From: Cornus controversa
Lineage: Eukaryota; Streptophyta; Magnoliopsida; Cornales; Cornaceae
Direction of reading: 5' to 3'
DNA: 64,000 nucleotides
Assembly: GCA_026545225.1 (NCBI GenBank)
Contig: CM048852.1
Span: 8,542,501 to 8,606,500 of the forward strand
Shown: positions 12,299-25,079 of the stretch, piece after piece
How the letters are laid out: each line of letters starts with the position of its first letter
Position numbering within the stretch: the first letter of the stretch is position 1
Program-made: the position numbers and the translations under genes
Notes under the pieces: model-generated
Seen by the model: only the letters and a program-made list of their open reading frames with translations
Databases searched by the model: none
Told to the model about the DNA's origin: nothing

Positions 12299-13617
12299 TT
12301 CATGCTTTTAGTTCGTTGGGTAGTCGACATTCCACCCCAAAAAGTGCATTTCAAATATATTGAAACCCAACGATGGTGATTTTTATATAATGACTTCAAC
12401 CACTTATTATTCTCAAGCTTGTATTCTTTAATCAATTCCATACAACTTTCAAACTAATCACAATTCACCGATTCATACACAATACTTTTTAAGATTCTCT
12501 TAATTTCTTTATATTAGGCAAGTCCACCTAACTTTACAGGAATCTTTTGCATTATATGCCAAAGGCATAATCGATGAGAAGATTTTGGAAACACCTTTGC
12601 AACAGTTGCTTGAATAGCTTTGCATTGATCTGTTATAATAGCTTTTAGAGCATGACCTAACATACATGTCAACCAATTAGTCAAACAACCAAATATAAGT
12701 ATCAGTATTCTCATTAGATAGCAACCACAACTAAATAAAATAGATTGCCCATGATGATTCACCCCAACAAACAAAGTGAAAGGCATATCATACTTATATG
12801 TCAAATAGTGTCAAAAGTGATCCCATCTTCGAAAGACTCATATATGGCCAAACACCAAGCATCAGCCCAAAAACCATTCCTTAAGCACCCTTCCTCGTCC
12901 ATATCAATTATATATAAAAAATTTGAATTCCTATTTTGCATGCGACAATAATAGTTACGAAAGGCTTCAGCATCTCCACTGCCTCGTCTCAATTGCCTTG
13001 CTTTTGCAATGTAATTCCTACACTCCCTCTCACCAAATGGTAAGTTCTCATATGCACCAACTTCAACAACAAGTGAATGAAATTTTTTCTTTGTATTATA
13101 CCTGCTAAATCATGCAATTCAAATCTTTTTTTGACAAGAGAATCTAGTACTTTGTTACGTCTGTAATGTCTAGTCTTCCCCAGACTTAATGCATGATTAT
13201 GATCCAAATAAACACCACTAATAATAAACCTTCCGTCATCTTTAGCTATAACATTCATTTTTGCCGTACAACTTGTCTTAATTGAAGACCTTGGATGAAA
13301 AGAGTCTTTTGCCTTTGACTTTGTCTTACCATTTCGAGCACATGCAGGTGAAAAGTAATTTAACTTTCTGTTACTTTTATTTTTTGCACTTATTTTTACT
13401 ACACCAAAACCTCAAAGCTTTGCATACTTCTTATTAAAATTACGAACCTTTTCCTTATGTTAAAAATCATCCATGCCTTGGGGTTTTCCACTTCATCATC
13501 GACTAATTGATTTTCCAACTCTTGCTCATTCACTTTATCATTGTCACTGCTCTCCGAATTGCAAAGCATATTTGTATCTTTTTTAAATACCATTTCCATG
13601 TGAAAATTGTTCTCCAT
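12299..13617 (-). pseudogene. FAR1-RELATED SEQUENCE-like gene (MULE transposase family), broken and 3'-truncated
   Basis: The minus-strand frame starts MENNFHMEMVF at 13617. It is followed by FAR1 DNA-binding domain pieces ('MNVIAKDDGRFIISGVYLDHNHAL', split here as 'MNVIAKDDGRF' and 'SGVYLDHNHAL'), then 'GDAEAFRNYY'. The MULE transposase core follows ('YDMPFTLFVGVNHHGQS', 'KAIITDQCKAIQ', 'HRLCLWHIMQKIP'). The last piece ('LKCTFWGGMSTTQR') ends at the copia LTR at 12298. At least three frame changes are needed to join the pieces. FRS proteins are domesticated Mutator-type transposases acting as plant transcription factors. This copy cannot make a full protein. Confidence 0.82.
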
Positions 13618-14358
13618 TTCTCATGAAAATCAAAGATGTAATTAATCACCCAAATGACTGCAAACAATGCAACAAAATAGTAACCTGTATTTGTAAGTTT
13701 ATGACATTAACAAAAGGCTAAAAGCCAATGCAGAGAGATGGGATAAATCTCATCTTGTACAAAGAAAAAATAATAAACAAATAAAAAAACAAAATCCCCA
13801 AATCCAGAATACAACATTCAAACACAAAAGAGCCAATGAGCAAACAATCCAATAAGAAAAAATAAACAACCTTAACCATGGAAAAAGAGGAATCCAAAAC
13901 ATTGTAAAAAATGCACAGAAGCCAACCCAGCATCACAACGTAGCCCATATGTATGTCAAAACCCATCAAGGTATTGAAAAATACCAACACTAAGACAATA
14001 CACAGAGGCTAAAAAATAGATTGGGAAAATGTAAATCATACCGTCAATCTTGTTTAAAAACTAAATATTTAGGATTTTTTCTCTTTCAAGAAACAAGATG
14101 ACCATAGTTTTCTAACAAATTATATTCCTTCTCCTTCAGCAGCAACGAGCTCCCACTCTCTCTCCAATTTTTGGAGACTTTTTAGTTTCCCAAGTAGTGA
14201 GGACGAAAGCATGTATTCTTTCCATGTCTTTTTTTTTATTCAGTTATACCACGAGAGAGAGCGCTTACTTTTTTTTTCTTTGCTCGATGACGTGGACAAG
14301 TTACATCAAATTCGGTTACAATTTCACATTTTTACTTCGGTTTCTCTATCATTATTAT

Positions 14359-14409
<51 letters not shown>

Positions 14410-14519
14410 TGTGCTTTTACATATTCGCAATATCAAATTCTTTTAACTCAGTTGTTATCATACTAAAAGAAAATAAATTAACTAGACCAAACTATATTTC
14501 CTAGAAAGGAAATCTGGGC
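13618..14519. other. Region upstream of the FRS pseudogene, with a (TA)n microsatellite
   Basis: No gene was recognised. A TA dinucleotide run lies at about 14363-14406. The region 14100-14200 (CT-rich on the plus strand) could be the former promoter/5' UTR of the FRS gene; this is an inference. Confidence 0.4.
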
Positions 14520-14815
14520 ATTATCTTAACAACTGAGGGGTTCAATTTTGTTCTTACTATACCATGTTTAGACACCCCCTTCAACTGATGATCCTCCTAA
14601 GGTGGTTGAGGCCCATCAGAGGTGGCATAAAGCAAATGAAATAACCCGTTGCTATATTTTAGCTTCAATGCCAAGTGTGTTTCAGGCCCAGCATACACAT
14701 TACTCCTCTGCTAAAGAAATGTTAAACCCCAAGGAGATGTTTGGGAAAATTAGTAAGGTTGCCTTATATTACCCTAATAACAAGCTCAATTTAGATCTAG
14801 ACATTGACATCTCTT
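14520..14815 (+). pseudogene. Ty1/copia gag fragment
   Basis: The frame reads 'TPPSTDDPPKVVEAHQRW', 'KANEITRCYILASMPSVF' and 'EMLNPKEMFGK'. This is the N-terminal UBN2-type gag pattern of copia elements. It is about 90 residues long, flanked by no LTR that I can recognise, and ends in a stop at 14815-14817. Confidence 0.65.
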
Positions 14816-14817
14816 AG

Positions 14818-15261
14818 ATTTCATGAAGCGGATCATAAGTTAATCAAATCTCATCATTATTAAGGTACTATATACTGCCAAGCACAATTAGAAAACATTT
14901 TTTTAAAATAAATTGAAAAATGACTCTATTTTAGTTCAAAAGATTTTAAAAAGAGGCACGTGTTTTGATAAATCTACCACACTCCCAAACAAAAGACAAC
15001 ATTGTTCCTAGTGTTAAAAGTATAGTAACAATATGAACAATGTACTGCTGGAGAAAAAATAAAAATAAAAAATTGGAACAAATTACCTCAATTTGTCTGG
15101 TGTGGTAGAAGTACAGTACCTACAAAGATGCAATGCATAATATAGACTAAATGATTAAAAATCATAAATTAATCGAAGACCGCACCCCCAAATAGAATAT
15201 ATACATATCCAGATAGAGTCTAAAAATAAATCCTAACCTAAGTAGCAAAACAACTATGGAG
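14818..15261. other. Intergenic/retroelement-derived sequence, nothing recognised
   Basis: AT-rich sequence with no gene, repeat array or RNA signature seen. It borders Athila fragment B on the right. Confidence 0.35.
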
Positions 15262-18190
15262 CTAACGAGGAGGAGAGATACAACTAAGGGTACTCAAAAT
15301 TAATCCAAGGCAACTGTATAGACAGTACCGATGGGGTTGCCTCCCAGGAGCGTTAAATTTAAGGTTTTCAACCAGAGGTAAAGAGGGTAATGCCCCAAAG
15401 ATATCAATTCGAATAGATCGGATCAATGAGGAGAACGTCTTCAATTTTGTGAGCCTCAAACTCAAAAAAAAGGCTTTAGATATTGAGCATTGATTTTGAA
15501 CAACTTTCCATTTTTGGGACCTTGTACCTCAATGGCACCTTGACTAGCAACATGGTGGACATAGTATAGACCAAACCATCGTGACCTTAACTTCCCAGGG
15601 AAAAATTTTAGATGGGAGTTACACAGAAGAACCTCAATCTTTAGGAGAATTATTTTCTCAAAATTTGTTTATCAAGTTCCAATTTGGTCTTAGCTTTATA
15701 AATCCTCAAACTATCATAAGCATCATTTTTGAGTTCCTCTAACTCATTAAATTGAAGATACCTACGCTCTCTGGTTTTGTCTCTCTCTTGCTTAAACCAA
15801 GTGGAAGGAATTTTACCAGTCACAATGTAATTGACAAAATCTACATACCATGGTGTATAAGATACCGTGAAAAGTTACTCATTGAGAAAATAATCAGAGA
15901 TAGGAAAGGAGTCACAAATCGAATCAACAACAAGACAGGACAAATAATCAGTGACTACATTCTCTAAGCCTTTGTTATCACATATCTCAAAGTTAAATTC
16001 TTGGAGGAGCAAGATCTAGCAAATCAACCTAGGTTTAGCATCTTTTTTGGAGAGAATATGTTGCAATGTTGCATGATCAATATAGATGATGACCTTAGAT
16101 CCAATTAAATAAGAGCATAATTTCTCAAAGGAAAACACGACTGCCAACAACTCTTTCTCGGTGGTCGAGTAGTTAAGTTGTGCATCGTTTAAGGTCTTAC
16201 TAGCATAATAGATAACACATGGTTCTTTATCAGCTCTTTACCCTCAAACAGCCCCGACTGCATAATCTGACGCACCACACATTATCTTAAAAGGTAGGTT
16301 CCAATCAAGTAGGTGAATTATAGGTGTATTGGTAAGGGCTGACTTTAATTACTCAAAAATGGAGTGATAGAAATCTATAAACTCAAATGGTGTATCTTTA
16401 GCTAGAAGATGGGTTAGAGGTCTTGCAATCTTATTGAAATCTTTAATGAAACCTTTATAGAACCTAGTATGACCTGTGAATGCTCGAATATCATAAACAA
16501 CTTTGGAAATAGATAAATTGGAGATGAGGTTGACTTTTGCTTTATCTATCTCAATTCTAGCACTAGAAATAGTATAACAGGACAATTATTTTCTTTACCA
16601 TGAAGTAACATTTTTCCTAACTAAGAACTAGGTCAGTTTCACAACAACATTGAAACACTAAAGTAAAATGGTACAGGCATTACTCAAAAGATGAACTAAA
16701 GATAAGGAAGTCATCCATGAAGACTCCTAGGAATTTGTCAACCATGTCATTAAAGATACTCATCATGCACCTATAGAATGTGGTGGGTGTATTGAACAAG
16801 CCAAAGGTCATGTGATGATAAGAAAATGTGTCGAATGGATAGATGAAAGTTATTTTGTCTTAGTCATCAGGGTAGATGGAAATCATGTTATAGCTAGAGT
16901 AACCATCTAAAAAGAAATAGTAGACCTCACCAGCTAATTTTTCTAACATTTGGTCAACAAAAGGGAGAGAAAAGTGATCCTTCCTAGTCACACTATTAAG
17001 TTTCATATAGTCTATGCAAACTAGCCATCCAGTTTGGACACAAGTAGGAACCAACTCATTATAGTAATTGGCAATGATAGTGATACAAAGCTTCTTAGGG
17101 ACAACTTGGATTAGACTTACCCATTTGCTGTCAGAGATAGGATAGATGATATTGGCATTCAAAAGTTTGATAACTTTAGCACAAATAACTTCTTTTAAAT
17201 TGGGGTTAAGTCTCCTCTAAGGTTGTCTACAGGTTTTAGCATCATCCTCTAAGTGAAGGCGATGTTGCACCACTAAAGGACTAATGCATTTGATATCATT
17301 AATGGACCAACATAAGGCTTCCTTATTCACCCTAAGATTGTCAAGTATTTCGGTTTTTTAACCTTCGATTAAAGTCAAAAGCTATCACCACGGGAAAATT
17401 CTCAAACTCACCTAGATACGAGTATTTTAAAGTCTCGAGTAAAGGCTTTAATCGATCTTAGGGGGCTTTCTGGCATTGTCAGATGTAGTGGAATCTGGGA
17501 AAGATAATAGTTCAAACTGGGCCCTATATTTTGGTTTGTCAGATATTATAGTGGAATCTAGTAAGGCATTGACTTCACTAATGTAGTTATTCTCATCAAA
17601 ATAAGCGCTAAAATGTGTTAGGCACTATTGGAGTGGATTCTTAAGGTAGGAGTGCTCAAAAGTGTGCGATGTCAATGACTCAATAATACAAACATCTTCA
17701 ACAAAATCCGAGTCGGGGGGTTGTTTCATCAAGCTAAACACATTGACTTCCACTTTCATATTACCAAAGGTCGACATAAAATGATTGGAATTTGTTTATC
17801 CTACGTGGGTTGGGTGTCTAGCATGATGAAATCTATAGGGTAATAGAAATCAGACACTTTGACAATCACATCTTAACTAATTGGTCAGCTAATTCAAATC
17901 TAAGATTGGTTTTCCTTAAACTATTCAACCCTAACTCTTGGTATATTGAATAAGGTAACAAGTTCACATTAGTACCTAGATCCAACAAGGTCTTATTAGC
18001 AAAAAGTTCTCCTATCCTGTAAGTGACAGTCGGACTTCCATGGTCTTTATGTTTGACTATAGCTTGGTTTTGTAGGAAAGAGGAACAATATTGGGCTTTG
18101 AAGGCTTCCTTTGGGATATTGGTTTTTCTCTTGACAAAGTCCTTAATGAACTTTGCATCAGAAGGAATTTCCTAAATGGCAGTGAGAAAT
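15262..18190 (-). mobile_element. Athila-type Ty3/gypsy fragment B (RT kept, integrase core lost)
   Basis: Read on the minus strand from 18190 to 15262, the order is gag end, protease ('LLDLGTNVNLLPYS', near 17960), RT, RNase H and integrase C-terminus. The integrase catalytic core is absent: the RNase H end ('NYIVTGKIP') and the integrase C-terminal block ('NELEELKNDAYD') are only about 50-100 bp apart, near 15750. No LTR flanks it. The right end is cut at 18190 by a gypsy LTR starting TGTCACAGCCC. Confidence 0.82.
15780..17240 (-). pseudogene. Athila-type RT/RNase H (broken)
   Basis: The minus strand encodes 'NANIIYPISDSKWVS', 'CIDYMKLNSVTRKDHF' and 'PFVDQMLEKLAG' (16860-17162). The polymerase box follows at about 16690-16720 as 'VFMDDFLIFS', so the two catalytic aspartates are kept. 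Then come the connection ('DIRAFTGHTRFYKGF', 16349-16585) and RNase H with '[19 protein letters not shown]'. Stops and frame changes interrupt the frame throughout. Confidence 0.8.
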
Positions 18191-19103
18191 TGTCACAGCC
18201 CAAAATCTGGACCGTTGGGACTCTCCCAGTCTAAGCCCGAACTCTGAGTAGTGAGGTGTCATGACTGGCAGATTGTCATCCCACAACCCAGACAATCATG
18301 GCAAACTACCATTTACCACCCTCAATTCCTATCTGGAACATCATCATGACCAATAACTCTAGGTCATCTTCTCATAAATCAGTGAAAGCTTAATCATTAC
18401 CATCACTACAGTGTATATATGCATAAATATTTATTTTAAGTCCACTACATATACCCTTTATTAAAGAACATGAATACCTAAGTCCTTTTGAAACATACAG
18501 TTAATGCACCTTTCGATTAATCGAACTATGTCCTTCGATCAATTGACCCTCATATTTTTATTAAGTGAAATGTAGGTTTCAATCAATCAAAAACTATGCT
18601 TGATTGACCTTGTATCAAAGTGCTATCGAAACCACACTAGAATTGATTATTAGTTCAATCGTAATATTTTAATCATACCCTCGATTAATTGACACCCTTC
18701 GATTAATCAAAATAGAGGTTTTGATTAATTAAAATCCCTCGATAATTTTTCCTACAGAAATTGTTAAATGTCCATTCCCATACCTTATTCTCCAAATACA
18801 TCAATTCATCAACTCAGTCATTCCTACCATGATCTCACATGCTCAAATGAACCATAAATGAAAACATAGAATCCTCAATTCAAAATTTTAACATCTATCT
18901 GTTTCCCAATACCATATATAAAAATGAAACCATAAAGCATAACCATAAATATGTTTCTGAAATACTAAAAAATATATACAAGATGAAAATTATACATATA
19001 GTTCACATGCCAGACATGCATTTCAATATAAAACACAAACTATTCTAAGAAGAAAGTTAACTATAGCTCACACCAACTCACGGGCCTCGCTATGTCCTTG
19101 CCA
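18191..19103 (-). repeat. Gypsy LTR piece, 3'-end block in minus orientation
   Basis: It starts TGTCACAGCCCAAAATC on the plus strand, i.e. an LTR end (...GGGCTGTGACA) on the minus strand. Positions 18191-18335 are the inverted counterpart of 21840-21974. Positions 18300-18590 match 46684-46960. Positions 18500-18750 contain many TCGATTAATCGA-like repeats. No coding sequence was seen. Confidence 0.65.
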
Positions 19104-21816
19104 TGCAAGAACCGTGACCATTTTTGGTCAATTTTTTTTATTTTCATTTATTATCAAATAAATACTTTAAATGATTATAAATGTATTTTAAATATAAAAT
19201 TCATGTTTGGAAACTTTTATAAGTATTTGGAGAAGTTTTGGGAGCAGTTGGCAAAAGTTAACTTTTTCGGGTCAAGTGGCCTAGGACCTATGAAGCACGG
19301 ATACTTCCCCGGAGGCACCGTGGCCGTATCAGATACGTATCCAATACGAATACGGCCAGGATACGGCCAGACACGTATCAGATACTCCCGGGAAGTATCC
19401 TTTTTTTTTTAAATAATTTTTTTATTTTCGGATATGGCAGGATACGGCATGAATACGACACGGATACAACAGGATACGGCCAGGATACTTCTCGGATACG
19501 TTTGATTTTTATTTTTTTTTGTTAATTTTTTTTTAAAGATGGTAGCCATATTGTAATATTAAAATTTAAAAAGCTTAGTTAAAATGTGGGGCTTAATTTG
19601 TATAAATCAAAAGATCTTTAATGTTGAAAAAAAAAGATCATTTAAGTTAAAACTTAATTTGTGTTCTATTAATTTTTTTGTATAATATATAAAATATATA
19701 TATATATATATATTTGCCGTATCCCGCCGTACCCGTATCCTATTTTTTTGAGATTTGTCGTATCGCCGTATCCGTATCGTGTCGTATCCGTATCTCGTAT
19801 CCGTATCCGTGCTTCATAGCCTGGGACGCAGGACCCGTGGGCCCAAAAAATTTGAAAGTGTTGGATTGACACTAAATTGGGAGAGTAGTTTAAATAAAGT
19901 ATTTGATGCGCTAAGAAATCGATTTCGTGTCCGTAGGAGTTACGAAAATCAAAAATGGAGTCCAGGAATGTTTAGTAAGTTACTAGTGGCATTTTTGTAA
20001 ATATGATAGTTAGATTTATAAACAATAAAGTAGAGAATTCAACATTTCATTCTCTCATTCTCCATCAGCCATGAGAGAGCAATATATATATAAATATATC
20101 TCTACATCTTCTTCTTCCCTTCTCTATTGAATTTGAGGGACTTCGGTCCATAATTGGAAGGCTTGAGGTAGGGATATCTAATCCATAGAATCCAAGGTTT
20201 TTGTGAGTATATTAGTTGTTTATGACAACCAATTGGTTATATGGGTATAATTAGATGTCTTTCAAGGTTAAAGCATGCTAATTATACTACTTAGTGAATT
20301 ATCAATGTTAATTGATGTAATTGCATGTTTACAATTGCCTTAGCTAATTATATAAGTATGTTGAAGTTGAATTGTGAAAAAATTATGTGTATTCATGGGG
20401 TAATTGTGAAGGTGACACTTATATGTTTGATAAATTGTTTTAAAAGTATGTTTGGATGTGAAAGCATATTTAATTGTCAATATAAGTGATATGAAATGTG
20501 AAATATGTGAAGTATGTTCAATGTGAAAATATGTGAATTTTATTTAGAAAATGTGCAAGCATGACAATTAGTATTACATTGCTTAGAATTGTATGTGCAT
20601 GCTAGCAAGAACATGTGAGATTCATCTTCATTGGCATTGTGAGGGTGGTGGTGGGTTCAATTAGGCGGTAAGGTCCTCTCAACGAATAGCGAGGCAATTC
20701 GATAAAGGACCCTCAGTTAGGTTGGATTGGGCGGCCCGTAAAATCAAAACCCAATAGATATGTGTAGAGTATGAAGGAGTCATGTATATCGTGTTGCATC
20801 ATATGTTACTTATGATATGGTTATGGTATATGGATATTTTCTTAAGATATTTAAATACAAATGTATGTTTATGTGGTATTCAAGCACGGAACTTGTGGAA
20901 TTGTGTTTTAGACATTGTTATTGAGCATGTTATAACTCATCCCACGAGTATTAACTCTTTTCAGGAAATGGAAAGAAGGTGATGGAGTCTCCCCAACAGT
21001 GAGTTGGCATGGAGCGGTATCAGATTCATTTAAAGACTTTTAAAAACTTTATTCAAAGGCATGTCCGGATTGTGGACTAGATACATGTAGTGAACATGTA
21101 AAGACCAATTATGCTTTGAGAACAAGTTATATTATGCATTATGTTTGTATGCATTTAAATACAATTTTGAGCATAACGAATGCTAGATTTATGTATGGAA
21201 ATGATGATTTTTGTATCTAGTGCATCAAATGTATGATATTTTTGCACTTCATTTATGATTGCAATGTTGTGTAATTGATTCTAGGTTGTTAGAATGAGAT
21301 TTGAGCATAAAATAGACAAAGTGTGAGGTTGCAGGAATTCTGCAAAAGTCTATTTCGATTGTCTAAAATGCTTATTTCGCATTATCGAAATGCCTTCGAT
21401 TGTGCAAACCTCGTTGCGAAATTTTTGATAGAAGCAAGGTTAAATTTTAGAGGAATCTCGATAGTACTTTGTAAGTACTTCATTTGAGCGAGATTTTTGA
21501 TTTTACCAACTTAGCATTTCTACTGTGCGAAATCAGCACTTCCATTGTACAAAACTATGTTTTTGATTGTGCAAAATAATTTGATTGTGCGAAGATAGGA
21601 GTTCGATTGTGCAAAACTACAGTCCACAACTATGTTGGATATGCAGTGCGTGGATTATGTGGAGCTCATTGGGGAGAATGGTGATGAATTTACACTTACA
21701 TAATTGCATATGTAGAGTTAAGCTTCTATGATAATTTGAAAGGTTTAGATGTTCATTAGGGTTTAATGGATGGGTTTGCCATCAGTTTTTGGGAGTCAAA
21801 AATTAAGGTGTGACAG
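19104..21816 (+). repeat. Gypsy LTR (plus orientation) carrying a hAT-type MITE
   Basis: It starts TGCAAGAACCGTGACC, and its body matches the reverse complement of 1-1120 and of 21975-23307. It ends near 21816 with ...AAGGTGTGACA, followed by 'gcttggtatt', which resembles a degraded tRNA-Met primer-binding site. Positions 21350-21620 hold many copies of a CGATTGTGCAAAA-like motif. A MITE occupies 19288-19819. Confidence 0.6.
19288..19819. mobile_element. hAT-type MITE (532 bp)
   Basis: Perfect 17-bp terminal inverted repeats: CTATGAAGCACGGATAC at 19288-19304 and its complement at 19803-19819. It is flanked by 8-bp direct repeats, CCTAGGAC and CCTGGGAC (one mismatch), at 19280-19287 and 19820-19827. 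The gypsy LTR sequence is continuous across the insertion when compared with 900-960. Subterminal regions are full of GGATACGGC/GTATCC repeats. No transposase is present. An 8-bp duplication fits hAT; a 9-bp reading (with one extra G) would fit Mutator. Confidence 0.88.
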
Positions 21817-21839
21817 CTTGGTATTGATTAGTGTAGGAA

Positions 21840-21974
21840 CCGAGGGTGATGATGGTAGTTTTATCATGGTTATCCGAATCGTGGGATGACGATCGGATGA
21901 TCATGACACCTCACTATCCAAAATTTGGGCTAGGACCAAGGGAGTCTCGGCGGTCCGAATTTTGGGGCATGACA
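21840..21974 (+). repeat. Inverted copy of the LTR end block at 18191-18335
   Basis: It reads ...GGGGCATGACA at its right end and is the reverse complement of 18191-18335 with many substitutions. It is directly followed by the minus-oriented LTR at 21975. Confidence 0.65.
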
Positions 21975-23307
21975 TGTCATTTAAAAAGAGTTAATACTCA
22001 TGGGATGAGTTACAACATGCTCAATAGAAATGTCTAAAAGTCAATTCCAAAAGTCTTGTAAGTACCACATAACACATAATCATATTATCATGTTAAGCAC
22101 AATTTTCATATATACAAGTATCCTTGTCATGCATCATGTATTGATATGCATAACACAATGCTTCTTCCAAGTGTCCTATACACACACACCCGACCTAGAA
22201 TACGAGCTCTTGTGACAGCCCACTCGATATTCATTTCCCTTTCTCTTTTTGAACATCCAAACTCCTTTGTCGGCCCACTCGATAATATTGCTATCGGGCT
22301 CCTTTGTCGGTCCAATCGATGTTCCTCTCTTTCTCCACATACATTCTTATACCAATGTATGTGCAATACATGAATAATTTATAATTCTCATGCTTATGTG
22401 CTCATCGTCCCATGTCAAAGCAATTATTTCAATGATAAAAACATATTTTACAATTAATCAAGCTCTTTAAGGTAATTAATCAGACACATAAGTGTCACAT
22501 TCATATGTACACATGAAACATATACAATTCTCTCACATTGTTCATTCAATATATCAGATAATCACATGTAGGATTTATAAACACATAATTATATAACCTC
22601 ACATTGAGAATTCGTTCAATTGTATAACCTAACATGCTTTAACTTTAATAAAAATATCTAATTATACCCACATAACCAATTGGTTACCATAAATAACCAA
22701 TTCTCAAATCTCATCGAAATCAACATCGTACGAATTTGACTTCGAATGGACCAAACTCAAACCCTCGTTGCATATATCAATCCTTCTTTCTTCACCATTG
22801 TCCAGTTCACGCTCGAAGCTCCTCAATTTCAATGAAGAAGGAAGAAGAAGAATGTAGAGATATATAATTCTCTCAATCGTCTACTACAATGAGAGAATGA
22901 ATGTGCTGAATTATTCTCTCATTTATTTATTGCCCTAATCTCTTTAATTTACAAAAAATGCCACTAGTCATTTAACGTACCTTCCTGGGCTCCGTTTTTA
23001 ATTTTAAAAACTTCAACGGGCTCAAAATTGATTTCATAATTCATCAAATATTTTACTAAATCTAATCTCAAAATTTGGTGTCGTATTGACACTTTCAGAT
23101 TTTTTGGCCCACAGGACCCGTATCCTGGGCAAGCCTAACCTGAAAAACTAAAATTTCACCAAATGCTCCCAAAACTTCTCCAGACTTATTTAAGGGTCCC
23201 CAAACATGTATTTCATATTTAGAACACATATATAATCATTTAAAGCATTTATATGACAATAAATGAAAATAAAAGAAAACCGGCCAAAAATGGTCATAGT
23301 TCTTACA
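21975..23307 (-). repeat. 3' LTR of the chromovirus-like gypsy element
   Basis: On the minus strand it begins TGTAAGAACTATGACC, right after the end of the pol reading frame (23310-23480), and ends ...TAAATGACA at 21975. Length is about 1.33 kb. Its body matches 1-1120 (same orientation) and 19104-20960 (opposite). Short repeats (CTTTGTCGG plus a CTCGAT-type block) occur at 22200-22330. Confidence 0.7.
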
Positions 23308-23329
23308 ACATAACCAACTTAAAAGGATT

Positions 23330-25079
23330 TCGTCTTTGAAATCAAGTCATACTTGATGAAAGCAAGTTCGGATACTTAGAACAAAAATTTTGCTCTAGCT
23401 CCCAAGTAGCCTCCTCAACAATATGGTGATGCCACAAAACTTTAACTAATAGAATGGTCTTACCTCTCAGAACTTGCTCTCAAGTATCGAGAATTTGAAC
23501 TGGTTTCTCCTCATAGGTAACATCCTCATCAACCTCAACATCTAGCCAACTTAAAATGTGTGATGGATTAGGTTTGTATTTTCTCAACATCAAAATATGA
23601 AATACGTTGTGAACCTTTTCCAGGTGTGGTGGCAAAGCCAATTTGTAAGCTACCTCACCGACACACTCAAGGATCTCAAAAGGTCCAATGTATCTAGGTG
23701 ATAGCTTGCCACTCCACCCAAAAAGCATCAATCACTTCTTAGCAAAACTTTAAGAAACACATAGTCTCCCACCTCAGAGGACAATGGTCGTCTCCTCCTA
23801 TTCGCATAGCTCTTTTGTTGACTCTAAGCTTTCAACAACCATTGTCTAATCAGCTTGATCTTTCTATTATCTCATGCACAATGTCTAAGTCCTAAGGCTG
23901 CTATCTCGCCCACCTCAGTCCTACAAATTGGAGATCTATAAGCTTTGCCCCACAAAGCATCAAATGGTGTCATCTCAATTCTAACCTCATAATTATTATT
24001 GTAAGCAAACTCCACAAGTGGCAAGTGGTCCTCCCAACCACCGCCAAAATCCAAGATGCAAGAACGAAGCATATCCTCCAATATCTGAATGCTACGTTTC
24101 GACTGTCCATCAGTCTGAGGGTGGAATGTTGTGCTAAAATATAATTTAGTGCCAACACCATTTGGAACCCCTACCAGAATCTCGAGGTAATTTGTGGGTC
24201 CCTATTCGACACAATGGATATTTGAACTCTGTCACCTCATAATCTGCTCCGCATATTGCTTACTGAGTCTCCTCCCATCATCTGTTAACCTCATACGTAA
24301 AAATGGTGTTGTTTTGGTCAATCTATCCAAAATAACCAAAATTGTATCATTACCCTTATTTGATCTTGGAAGCCTCATGACAAAGTCTATGGTAATATGT
24401 TCTCATTTCCACTCTGCCACTGGTAATGATTGTAAAAATCCAATGGATTTCTAATGTTCTGCATTCACTTGTTAACAAGTAAGGCATCTTACCACAAATT
24501 GTGTCACTTCTCTCTTCATACCTCACCACCAATATTGATACCTCAAATTGTGATACGTCTTAGTACCACTAGGATGAACTGCAAAATGAGAGTAATGAAA
24601 ATCCCATAATATATCCTTACAAAAAAAAAAAGGAACCACCATTAACCCTCTGAATTGTAGACCCCCATCAGAATGTAAAGTCCAATCTTTTAATGTTGTA
24701 CCACTAACAATCTGTGAGCGAATTGCCTCTAACTCACGATCTTGTTTATGTGCCTAAATCACTTTGTTCACAAGGATAGGTTGAGCTACCAAGCTAAACA
24801 ACATAATTGGTTAACCTTCATCATTGAAATATAATCCCAGCTCCAAAAAATTTTCTATCATTTTCCATTCCCATATGGCTATGCTAGCTAGAGTCCCGTG
24901 AGACTTTTTGCTTAACACATCTGCCACTATATTTGCCTTCCTCAGATGATATTGCAAACCAAAGTTGTAATCCTCCATGTACTCAACTCATCATCTCTGC
25001 CTCATGTTCAAGTTCTTTTGAGAGAAAAGGTACTTGAGACTCTTGTGATCCGAATACACCTTGAATATCTCACCATACA
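23330..25079 (-). pseudogene. Gypsy integrase and RNase H end (broken)
   Basis: From right to left: RNase H end ('VYSDHKSLKYLFSQKNLNM', about 25000-25075), integrase core ('[11 protein letters not shown]', '[16 protein letters not shown]', 23872-24081) and the C-terminal domain ('LSPRYIGPFEILECVGEVAY', given in two blocks, 23480-23731). The second catalytic Asp region reads 'SNRDPQ' where related enzymes have SDRDP, an Asp-to-Asn change. Frame changes separate 24161 from 24081. Confidence 0.82.
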
